Positions 36,172-43,743 of a DNA stretch of 64,000 bases are shown piece after piece. Origin of the DNA: Bradyrhizobium sp. ORS 285 (GTDB lineage Bacteria > Pseudomonadota > Alphaproteobacteria > Rhizobiales > Xanthobacteraceae); assembly GCF_900176205.1 (NCBI RefSeq), contig NZ_LT859959.1:6221001-6285000 (forward strand), in the 5' to 3' direction. Every line of letters begins with the position of its first letter. The stretch's first letter is position 1. The translations under genes were made by a program, and so were the position numbers. Below the pieces are notes generated by a model. It was given only the letters and a program-made list of their open reading frames with translations. It did no database searches and was not told the origin of the DNA.

Positions 36172-36621
36172 ATGGCCGTCTCTCTCTCGGAAGCCGATGG
36201 CGACGACGATCTCGGAGAATCCGCCGACATCAACGTCACCCCGTTCATCGACGTGATCCTGGTGCTGCTGATCATCTTCATGGTGGCGGCGCCGCTCTCG
36301 ACGGTCGACGTTCCCGTCGACCTCCCGACATCGAGCGCGACGCCGCAGAAGAAGCCGGACAAGCCGATCTATGTCAGCATCAAGCCGGACCTCACGCTGT
36401 TTGTCGGCGAGGAGCAGGTGAAGCGGGCGAGCCTCGTGAGCACGCTCGAGCACATTCCGGATGCCGCCAAGGACAAGTTCATCTTCCTGCGCGCCGACCG
36501 CGGCGTCGCCTATGGCGAGCTGATGGACGTAATGGAGCTGCTGCGGACCGGCGGCTACCCGAAGATCAAGCTGGTCACGGTCGAAGGTGTCCCGCAAGCG
36601 GCAGCGCAAGCCGCTCATTGA
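36172..36621 (+). CDS. exbD: ExbD proton-channel subunit
   Basis: This 149-aa protein has one N-terminal transmembrane helix containing the essential aspartate (INVTPFIDVILVLLIIFMV) and a periplasmic domain ending LRTGGYPKIKLVTVEG, as in ExbD. Six bases separate it from exbB. Confidence 0.93.
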   Translation: MAVSLSEADGDDDLGESADINVTPFIDVILVLLIIFMVAAPLSTVDVPVDLPTSSATPQKKPDKPIYVSIKPDLTLFVGEEQVKRASLVSTLEHIPDAAKDKFIFLRADRGVAYGELMDVMELLRTGGYPKIKLVTVEGVPQAAAQAAH

Positions 36622-36647
36622 AACCAGTGAAACGACGGAAGCAGAGA

Positions 36648-37436
36648 ATGGTCGAACACAAGTATCAAGGAGCGACCCGCCGCTTGTGGATCTCGGCGGC
36701 GATCGGAGCATTGATGCTGCACGGCGGCGGAGCGGCGCTCGCGGTGGTTCATCTCAGCGGCCAGGACACCGAAGGCGGCCTCGGCGCGGCCGGCGCCGAG
36801 TTCGCCCTCGAGATGGCCTCGCCTCAGGTCGAGGAGAACGACCTTCCGCCCGGCCCCGACAGCGATGCGGCGGAGGCCGCGCCGGAGCAGATGCAGCAGA
36901 CGGCAGAGGTGAAGGAAACCGACGCGGTCAAGGACAAGCCGACCGAGACCGAGGAGGAAGCCGACCGAGTCGTCACGCAGAACGAACCGAAGAAGCCCGA
37001 GAAGGAAGAGCAGCAGGAGGCCGCCCAGCAGGCCGAAGCCTCGGTGGCGTCGGCTGCGCAGCAGGAGTCGGCACGCAAGGCGCTCGACGAGGCCGCGCCG
37101 CCCGCGGAGACGGCGAAAGCGCCGAATGTCGGCCTCGGCAAGGACAAGCAGAAGCTGACGGAGAACTGGGGTCGCAAGATCAGCGCCTATTTCGAGCTGC
37201 ACAAGCGCTATCCCGACGGCAAGAAGCACGCCGGCACGGTGAAGGTCGCGCTGGTGCTGAGCCGCGCCGGCAAGGTGATGTCGGCCTCCGTCATGCAGTC
37301 CTGCGGCGACCCGATGTTCGATGACGCTGCGATCTCGATGATCCGGCGCTCCGATCCGGTCCCGGCACCGCCGTCCGGACTGACCGACGATCAGTTCAGC
37401 TTCAGCCTCGACGTGAACTTCAATCAGAAGAAGTAG
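36648..37436 (+). CDS. tonB: TonB energy transducer with acidic Glu/Lys-rich linker
   Basis: This 262-aa protein has a single N-terminal transmembrane helix (LWISAAIGALMLHGGGAALAVVHL) that keeps the TonB-type His (H25). The periplasmic linker is rich in Glu, Lys, Ala and Gln rather than the usual Pro repeats. The C-terminal TonB domain is GKKHAGTVKVALVLSRAGKVMS...SCGDPMFDDAAISMIRRSDPVPAPP. It transmits proton-motive energy to the two receptors upstream. The ATG at 36648 has GCAGAG before it; a TTG at 36618 that would overlap exbD is the alternative. A strong terminator follows. Confidence 0.9.
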   Translation: MVEHKYQGATRRLWISAAIGALMLHGGGAALAVVHLSGQDTEGGLGAAGAEFALEMASPQVEENDLPPGPDSDAAEAAPEQMQQTAEVKETDAVKDKPTETEEEADRVVTQNEPKKPEKEEQQEAAQQAEASVASAAQQESARKALDEAAPPAETAKAPNVGLGKDKQKLTENWGRKISAYFELHKRYPDGKKHAGTVKVALVLSRAGKVMSASVMQSCGDPMFDDAAISMIRRSDPVPAPPSGLTDDQFSFSLDVNFNQKK

Positions 37437-37470
37437 TCGCGCGGTCCAACGCACATCGATCTGCAGACTG

Positions 37471-37503
37471 AGCAGCGCTTGCATTGCGCGGGCGCTGCTT
37501 TTT
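37471..37503 (+). terminator. Rho-independent terminator after tonB
   Basis: AGCAGCGC (37471-37478) pairs with GCGCTGCT (37492-37499), 13-nt loop, followed by a run of five T. It lies 35 bp past the tonB stop and closes the iron-uptake block. Confidence 0.85.
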
Positions 37504-37612
37504 CATGGCGAGGAGTCGCGGAGCTACCTTGCCAGGTGATGAACGACCTCAGCCGTCACGCCGACGAGCCGCATCAGGCCAGGCGTCTTGAGGGGCGAGG
37601 CTCGAGGCGTGG

Positions 37613-37995
37613 CCTCATGGTTCGAGACGCGCCTCCGGCGCTCCTCACCACGAGGATCAAGAGCCAAGGGCGGCGCTGCACACCATAACGATTGATCGTT
37701 CGCATTTTGCCATGCACGATCTCGCCCCTCACCCTGAGGAGCACGCCGAAGGCGGGCGTCTCGAAGGGCGAGGCCCGGCTGGCCTCATGGTTCGAGACGC
37801 GCCTTCGGCGCTCCTCACCATGAGGATCAAGAGCCAAGGGCGGCGCTGCACACCATAACGATTGGTCGTTCGCATTTGCCATGCACGATCTCGCCCCTCA
37901 CCCTGAGGAGCACGCCGAAGGCGGGTGTCTCGAAGGGCGAGGCCCGGCTGGCCTCATGGTTCGAGACGCGCCTTCGGCGCTCCTCACCATGAGGG
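37613..37995. repeat. Tandem 170-bp repeat, two full units and one partial
   Basis: Units at 37613-37782 (170 bp) and 37783-37951 (169 bp) are nearly identical; a third begins at 37952 and breaks off near 37995. Each unit contains the hairpin CCTCATGG...CCATGAGG and a second inverted segment CTCACCCTGAGGAGCACGCC / GGCGCTCCTCACC. A single hairpin of this type also lies at about 25321-25363. No coding signal; it fills the gap between tonB and the next gene. Confidence 0.85.
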
Positions 37996-38133
37996 TTGAC
38001 CTGTGAAGCCGACGCTGCAGATCGCCATGAGTAGCGTGGTCATGGAGAAAGCTTGGTATTCAACTGTCTGAAGTTCACGTCCTGCCAGTCACGGCGTAGC
38101 TGGCTAACGGGACGGATCACCGGGCATCGCTGA

Positions 38134-39921
38134 TCAGTACTGCACCCTGGCGCCGACCTGCACCACCGTCGCCGACAGATTGTTCTCGCGGAAGTTCGAG
38201 CGCGTCTCCTCGCGCCGGACGCTGGCGCGGAACTGGAGCAGGCGGGAGAATTTGTAGAGCATGCCGAGCTCGACGAGATAGCGGTTGTCGACGCGGGTCG
38301 TTCCGGTGAATGCGTCCTGGCCGTAGCCGGCGAGGAAGGTGCCGACCAGCCACGGCTCGAACTGGTGCTCGACGCCGACGGTGACGTCGCGCTTGAGAAC
38401 GCCGGAGATGCCGGGCTCGGTGATCTCGACCACCTGCGACTTGGCGCCGAGCGCGATCGCCGTCTCCTTGGCGAACTGCCAGGTGAGATTGGCGTCGGCA
38501 ATGAAGCCGTTGACCGGCTTGAGCATCGGATCCTGATAGCGGCGATTCAGGTAACCAACGGCGACGTCGCCGGTCAGCTTGTCCGCATAGTTGAAGGTCA
38601 CGCCCGCTTCGACCGCCGTACCGGTGGAGTCGCGGCGGAAGCCCTCGGCATCGACCGCGATGTCGTGAACGCGGCGGTCGACCGCGACGTCGACGAAGGG
38701 GCGGATCTCCGGCGTGAGATTATAGGTGACGCGGCTCTGCGAGCCGTACTGCACGAAGTTGCGGTCGGCGTTGCTGACGATCTGGCCGTCCATCAGAGAT
38801 GCATTCTGAAACGCGACCCGGTCGATGGCGGCCTTGGTCGAGACTTCAAAATCCTCGAACCGTTTGGTGACTCCGGCGGAGCCGCCCACGGTCGATGCCA
38901 GCGGAATCTTGGCGAAGCGGCCGGCGAAACGCGGCGTGCCGGGGTCATCGGCATCGACGGCAACGTGGCCCTCGCCGTTGAGCGCAAACGTATCGGTGAT
39001 GTCGTAGCGCCCATTCACCTTCGCGTCGACGGTGGGCCTCGAGAGCTGCCGGAGCTTGGCATAGTCGATGTAGCCGACGCGCACATCGGCGTTGAGCAGA
39101 TGCTTGTCGAACTGCGAGCGCACGAGCAGGACCGGCGCGACGCTGACGAAGGCGGAGCCCTTGCCTTGCGGCACACGTCCGGGATTGCTGTCGAAACCGG
39201 AGGACATCTCGAAGGCAGGTTTTAGAATGAAGTTTCCCACCGTGATGCCCTTGGGCTCGAAAGGGTCCTCCTCCATCATCGGCGGCGTCTGCGCCGGCTG
39301 CTCCTGAGGCTTCTGTCCTCGATTGACGGGCGGCAGCCGCATCTTCGGCTTGTCGGCCAGAACAGGCGGGATCGGCTGCGCATCCTGCCGCGGGATCGGC
39401 GGCAGATTGCGCGGCAGGACGCCGCGGGTCGCCGGCGGCGGACTGACGGCGAAGGCCAGCGCATCGAGGCAGCGATTGGGGACATTCGTCGTCGACAGCC
39501 GGCCCGGCGTCGACAGGCAGCCGCCGACCAGAAGGCCCGCGGAGGGTGCGCCGAAGAAACCGTTGCGTACAGGTGCGAGACGCGGTGCGGGCTCGCGGCG
39601 CGCCGCCTGAGGCAGCGCACCCGCTCCCGGATCGATCGGCGAGCGCGTCGTCCGCGCCGGCGGTCGCTCCTCCATTTGCTCCGATGTCTTCGGCTCAGGA
39701 TCGGTGCCGCCAGGCGAGACGATCACTTGCGGGATGACCACCGGACCAGTGCCATTCGCCGGCCGCGCCGGCTGGCGGCGGCGATTGGGGACGACGATGA
39801 CGGGCCCGCCCTCATTGGTCCCGGGATCTGCATAGGCCCGGGCCTGCGTGCCGGGAATGACGGTCTGGGCGTAGGACGGCGCGATCCCGAACAGTGTCAC
39901 GAGCAGCACGGTGATCGCCAC
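38134..39921 (-). CDS. Outer-membrane beta-barrel protein (putative beta-barrel porin 2-like)
   Basis: This 595-aa protein has a signal peptide (VLLVTLFGIAPSYAQ) and about 200 residues rich in Pro, Arg and Gln with a short glycine/cysteine segment (GGCLSTPGR). A C-terminal barrel of roughly 370 residues with alternating strands follows, ending VVQVGARVQY (terminal aromatic), typical of outer-membrane proteins of the BBP2 group. The chosen start is GTG at 39921 with GGGAGGAG upstream; the frame continues upstream without homology-like sequence. Function unknown; it may be involved in surface polysaccharide or exported-polymer handling, but nothing nearby shows this. Confidence 0.78.
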   Translation of the reverse strand: MAITVLLVTLFGIAPSYAQTVIPGTQARAYADPGTNEGGPVIVVPNRRRQPARPANGTGPVVIPQVIVSPGGTDPEPKTSEQMEERPPARTTRSPIDPGAGALPQAARREPAPRLAPVRNGFFGAPSAGLLVGGCLSTPGRLSTTNVPNRCLDALAFAVSPPPATRGVLPRNLPPIPRQDAQPIPPVLADKPKMRLPPVNRGQKPQEQPAQTPPMMEEDPFEPKGITVGNFILKPAFEMSSGFDSNPGRVPQGKGSAFVSVAPVLLVRSQFDKHLLNADVRVGYIDYAKLRQLSRPTVDAKVNGRYDITDTFALNGEGHVAVDADDPGTPRFAGRFAKIPLASTVGGSAGVTKRFEDFEVSTKAAIDRVAFQNASLMDGQIVSNADRNFVQYGSQSRVTYNLTPEIRPFVDVAVDRRVHDIAVDAEGFRRDSTGTAVEAGVTFNYADKLTGDVAVGYLNRRYQDPMLKPVNGFIADANLTWQFAKETAIALGAKSQVVEITEPGISGVLKRDVTVGVEHQFEPWLVGTFLAGYGQDAFTGTTRVDNRYLVELGMLYKFSRLLQFRASVRREETRSNFRENNLSATVVQVGARVQY

Positions 39922-40106
39922 CGGCTCCTCCCGACACCGCAGAACGTCGCCACTAATGCGACGTCCGGGCGCGCCTGTCTGTCGTCCTGCTCGTTCCAAA
40001 AAACACCGTCTCCATCGCGTGCGGCAGGTCTTCGAAACCGGGCTTTGCGCGATGACGTGCCGTGGGTCACGACGCCGCGAAAGCCCTGAGATCACCCTGG
40101 GTCAGA

Positions 40107-40448
40107 TCACTCGACGACCAGCGTGCCCTTGTTGCCCTGGTGGAAGTCGTCGAAGAACTCGTAGCGGCCGGGCTTCTGCGCCTTGACCTTCACGACACCC
40201 TCCATGTTCGGCTTGATCACCGTCTCGAACTGCAGCGGCTCGCTCTCGAACTCGACCGGCGCGCCATCCAGGTTCTTGACCTTGAACACGATCGGCGTAT
40301 CGGCCGGCGCCTTCAGCTCGGCCGGCTGAAACTTGTTGTCCTTCACCGAAATCTCGATGGTGGTCTCGGCTGCACCCGCAGGCATTGCAACCGCCCCGGT
40401 CAGCAGCGTGACGGCTCCTGCGGCGAGTACGTTCTGAAAGAGCTTCAT
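40107..40448 (-). CDS. Periplasmic cupredoxin-domain protein
   Basis: This 113-aa protein has a signal peptide (LFQNVLAAGAVTLLTGAVAM) and a small cupredoxin fold: ISVKDNKFQPAELKAPADTP, VFKVKNLDGAPVEFESE and YEFFDDFHQGNKGTLVV. The sequence resembles the cupredoxin domain of EfeO and the FtrB-type ferrous-iron proteins. The classic type-1 Cu Cys and Met are absent, so binding of Cu or Fe by Glu/His is more likely than electron transfer. It may relate to the cytochrome b561 and PepSY genes upstream on the same strand. Confidence 0.83.
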   Translation of the reverse strand: MKLFQNVLAAGAVTLLTGAVAMPAGAAETTIEISVKDNKFQPAELKAPADTPIVFKVKNLDGAPVEFESEPLQFETVIKPNMEGVVKVKAQKPGRYEFFDDFHQGNKGTLVVE

Positions 40449-41019
40449 GATGTATGTCCCTGTCCCGAATTCACCCGTGTGCCGGATGTCTTCTCTGCCC
40501 GCCGCTCCCGGCGAGGCTCCGACACTTCGTAGAACGACTATAAAGTTTCGAATGCGGCAATTTGCCGTGCCGAATTTTGGCAAACTCGTTGTGTGCGACA
40601 AAGCGCGTCGATTTGTTAGTTTCGCCAGCAACGACGTGACATGCAGTGCATCCGCCGATGCCGATGCGCGCGACGTCACGCAGCGAAGACCAGGAAACTA
40701 GCGGCTTTTTCCGCTCGAATCGCAATGGCTGCTCGATGCCACTTAGTTCGCGCTCCGGACCGTTCTGATCTGAGACATCACGCCCGATAGCGGAGCCGGC
40801 GAGGCGCTACGAAGACGACAATGGCTCATGCCGATCGCGGCGAGCTTGCGGCATCATCCGGATGCCAAACGCCGAATCATCGGGACAGCTCCGGCGCCGA
40901 ACATGCGTTCGCCCCATGCATCCTTGCGCTTTCTCAGCGCGGCGTGGCCGCTCATCGACGACGGCACTTCCTCGCCGGCTGATTGCCGGTCGAGGACATG
41001 CGATCGAAACGCAACGAGG
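40449..41019 (-). other. Gene-free stretch upstream of the cupredoxin gene
   Basis: 571 bp with no gene I support. A short palindrome GGCAATTTGCC at about 40557-40567 and a nearby TTTTGGCAAAC lie 110-130 bp before the cupredoxin ATG and could be regulatory. Confidence 0.45.
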
Positions 41020-41817
41020 TTACCTGCCGACCCCGAGCCGCTTGTCGTGGACGCTGAGCGAACGCGGCATGCGCGCCGGTCCCGGCGGCTTCGTCGCGGC
41101 GGGAGCTTGCGGATTCGTACGCAGCGGCGGCAGATCCGGCACGACTGAAATGTGCTCGTCGTGCACAACAGGCTCGGCCTCCGGCTTGCGTCTCGCAGTC
41201 ACAACGGGGCGTGCCGCAGGCGGCGCCGCACGCAGGATGCCCGGCACCCGCTTGCGTCCCGTGAGCATCGCACGCGCCAAATTCTCACGCTGCAGCAGGC
41301 TCATCCACAACGTCCCGAGCACGTGCACGGCGATCAATGCGATGATGGCATTGGACGACAGCGCATGCGCCTGCTCGATCCAGCCGACGCCGAAGAACCG
41401 GACCGAGACCTGCATGAGCCCACTGAGGGTCGAGACGATCAGGAGCGCGAGCATCACGACCAGCATCGCAGCGCCTGCCGGGTTCAGGCCGAGATAGCGC
41501 CCCGTCTCTCCCCGCAGCATGCCCAGGATATACTGAGGCGCCGCCCGCAGCTTGAGGCTGATCCGCGCGAACAGCGAATGCCGGCTGCCGATCAGCCCCC
41601 AGATCAGCCTGAAGGCGAGCAGGCCGATGACGGCATAGCCTGCCGTCCGATGCAATCGATCGTAGGTGTTGGGCGTGACGCAGGCGACGAGCACCGAGGC
41701 TGCGAGAGCCCAGTGCCAGACGCGCAGCGGAAAGTCCCAGACCGCAACGGTGTCCGAACGTGAGTTCGCCGGGGCCTCGGACGAGACGCTCCGGTGTGCC
41801 TGTCCTGCGTCACGCAT
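41020..41817 (-). CDS. Cytochrome b561-type membrane protein
   Basis: This 265-aa protein has four transmembrane helices carrying haem-ligand histidines: VWDFPLRVWHWALAASVL, DRLHRTAGYAVIGLLAFRLIWG, and later helices with HALSSNAIIALIAVHVLG. That is the usual b561_Ni-hydrogenase-like set. The C-terminal 80 residues are a basic, Pro-rich cytoplasmic tail. It accepts electrons from the quinone pool or a periplasmic donor. It lies 10 bp downstream of a small secreted PepSY-like protein, a pairing often seen with b561 proteins. Confidence 0.88.
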   Translation of the reverse strand: MRDAGQAHRSVSSEAPANSRSDTVAVWDFPLRVWHWALAASVLVACVTPNTYDRLHRTAGYAVIGLLAFRLIWGLIGSRHSLFARISLKLRAAPQYILGMLRGETGRYLGLNPAGAAMLVVMLALLIVSTLSGLMQVSVRFFGVGWIEQAHALSSNAIIALIAVHVLGTLWMSLLQRENLARAMLTGRKRVPGILRAAPPAARPVVTARRKPEAEPVVHDEHISVVPDLPPLRTNPQAPAATKPPGPARMPRSLSVHDKRLGVGR

Positions 41818-41827
41818 GATCGTCAGA

Positions 41828-42106
41828 TCACTTCGCCTTGGTATGCTTCAGCGCGAGATCCTCGGGGCTGTAGAACAGCTCGAACAGCTTGCCGCCCTTG
41901 ACGCCGTAGACCTCGTAGCAGGTGCCCTCGATCTTGGTCTGGCGCACCTCGTAGCCCGCCGCCTTCGCCTTGGCTTCGGCATCGGCCACGGTCTTCCACG
42001 ATGCCTTGTCGAGCTTGGTGCAATCCTTGTAGCCGTCGGCGAGTGCTGCGGAGCCGGACACCGCGCCCATCGCGAATGCAACGACCATGATCTTGATGAC
42101 CTTCAT
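41828..42106 (-). CDS. Small secreted PepSY-like protein
   Basis: This 92-aa protein has a signal peptide (VIKIMVVAFAMGAVSGSAALA) and then a PepSY-like unit: TVADAEAKAKAAGYEVRQTK, GTCYEVYGVKGGKLFELFYSPEDLALK. Two cysteines in the mature part may pair. Adjacent to cytochrome b561 on the same strand. Function of the family is unknown; it may modulate the cytochrome or a protease. Confidence 0.82.
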   Translation of the reverse strand: MKVIKIMVVAFAMGAVSGSAALADGYKDCTKLDKASWKTVADAEAKAKAAGYEVRQTKIEGTCYEVYGVKGGKLFELFYSPEDLALKHTKAK

Positions 42107-42694
42107 TATTCAAATCCTCCTCGAAGACTGCGCCGTCGGCGCCTCCAGCGCTCAATGCGCGAGCTACAAAGGGAGGGAGATTTCAACGAAACTTGGACGG
42201 CGCCTGCCGCGCCGCGCGGCCCGCGATCGGCATGCGCGTCGCAACTCGTCCCGCATGCGGCCGCATTGTCGCTGGCCGGCGGACGCATTTACGTTCCAGG
42301 CAAGATCGAACCATGTCGGCGCAACGCTGATGTTTTCTGATGCCACGCGGCTTGCGTCGTGGCGTTCGCTTGCAAGTGACATTGATTCGCAAGCACGTAT
42401 CGCCAACGCGATGGAACATCCGTGTTCTCTCCGCGCGCGACGCATCGCTGCAGACACATCCCGGACCACACTCCTGCCTGATTGCGGCTGTGACGACGAT
42501 GCGGCGAGAAGGAAGCCAACAGCGGCGAGCTGCGACTTAAGGTCTCACAGAATATTTTTGAGCTCGGCGATTGGTCGCCTGCCGAAGCGCAGCGACGATA
42601 CGTAGAACCAACTGTCAAGCGGCCACGACTCTGCCTGGCCACTCTGCGCACATCCGGGCGAAGCAACGCGCGCTTGCGCTGAGGGCCGCGCGCT
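42107..42694. other. Gene-free stretch
   Basis: 588 bp with several short overlapping frames on both strands, none with credible start context or recognisable protein pattern. I see nothing definite here. Confidence 0.4.
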
Positions 42695-42949
42695 TCAACC
42701 GCGATCAGCGCCCTTGCCGATACGGACAGCCGACCAGGATGGCGGATCGCTGCAGGGGAAGGACTGGTCGGAGGCCTCGGCCACGAGGTCCCAATTGAGA
42801 TCGGGGTCCGCCATGGCGGCAGGACCGGAGATGCGGCCGTTGCCCGGCGAACTGATCTCGTCCTCGACACCGCTGCGAAGCGCGGCGTGGGAAGGCATCG
42901 TGGGCCTTACTGCATGCTTTGGCATGGGGCCATCCGTTGCTGCGGGCAA
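42695..42949 (-). CDS. Small hypothetical protein with a SDQSFPCSDPPSW tail
   Basis: This 84-aa frame ends with VAEASDQSFPCSDPPSWSAV. Many small uncharacterised alphaproteobacterial proteins carry the same ending (A/S-SDESFPASDPPSW), often near stress genes. No signal peptide, no membrane segment. The true start may be a later Met (for example MADPDLNW). It is included on the strength of that ending only. Confidence 0.5.
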   Translation of the reverse strand: MPAATDGPMPKHAVRPTMPSHAALRSGVEDEISSPGNGRISGPAAMADPDLNWDLVAEASDQSFPCSDPPSWSAVRIGKGADRG

Positions 42950-43118
42950 GGATGGTGACGGATCGCCTCGCCGCTTGGATCGACAAGCGCCGCTGTCATC
43001 GATCGTTCCTGAAACAGCGGCCGGCGCAGCTCACGACAGCGCGTGCGAGCTTGCGGATCGATCACGCAAGAGCTGGCTGCGCCTCGAGGCGCCCAGCCGC
43101 AGTCCGTCTTGGGAGCGA

Positions 43119-43736
43119 TCAGCGCGCGCCGGAGAAGACGCGGCTGATGAAGTCAGAGCTCTCCGGCGACTTCGTCATCTCCGGCGTCACCGCGGGCTGC
43201 AGCGGCAGCGGCTCTGACGGGGCGGCCGCGCGCTCCATCAGCTTGCGCCGCTCATTGGTGCTCCTGGTGGCGCGCGCCTGCTCCTCGCCGCTCGACTTGC
43301 CCACGGTGATCATGATCTTCTCCGAGACCACGGGCGGATCGAAGTTGAGGTGCTTGGTATCGCCCAGGACGAGTTGCAGCGTATGCTTGCCGGGCGGCAG
43401 CTCGATGCGCGCCTCGGTCTCGCCGGCGGCATAATGGATGTGCTTCTTGTCGCGGGGGATCGCCTCGCCCGCCTGCATCGTCTCGTCGACATCGATCAGC
43501 AGATGATGATGGCCGCTGCCGGCGAAATCGTCACCGGCATGCGTCACTCCCATGTTGCGAAGGCCGAAGCGGCAGATGAAGGGACCGCTCACCGTCTCGC
43601 CGTCCGCGGGCGAGATGAAGTAGACGCGGGCATCCTTTGCAGCCTTGGTGCCCTTGGCCGACAGCAGCGACGGCGCAAGCGCGAGCGAGAGGGTCAGGAT
43701 GAGACAGAATCGACTGGACGTGGTCCGCAACATTTC
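43119..43736 (-). CDS. Secreted DUF4399 protein
   Basis: This 205-aa protein has a signal peptide (FCLILTLSLALAPSLLSA) and a DUF4399 domain: ARVYFISPADGETVSGPF, CRFGLRNMGVTHAG, SGHHHLLIDVD, HIHYAAGETEARIELPPGKH and HTLQLVLGDTKHLNFDPPV. Histidines in GHHHLLID and HIHYA may bind metal. The last 60 residues are a charged tail absent from most relatives. It follows the SUMF1-fold gene by 7 bp and is the third gene of an unusual operon. Function of DUF4399 is unknown. Confidence 0.85.
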   Translation of the reverse strand, partial: EMLRTTSSRFCLILTLSLALAPSLLSAKGTKAAKDARVYFISPADGETVSGPFICRFGLRNMGVTHAGDDFAGSGHHHLLIDVDETMQAGEAIPRDKKHIHYAAGETEARIELPPGKHTLQLVLGDTKHLNFDPPVVSEKIMITVGKSSGEEQARATRSTNERRKLMERAAAPSEPLPLQPAVTPEMTKSPESSDFISRVFSGAR

Positions 43737-43743
43737 AGAGCCC

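Noticed and set aside
37613..37995. Possible CRISPR array
   Set aside because: Repeats are 170 bp and directly adjoining with no unique spacers, and no cas genes are near.
40471..40725. CTACH haem-binding-like motif in a short minus-strand frame
   Set aside because: It lacks a signal peptide and a distal Met or His in a c-type fold. One CxxCH in an 84-residue GC-rich frame is expected by chance.
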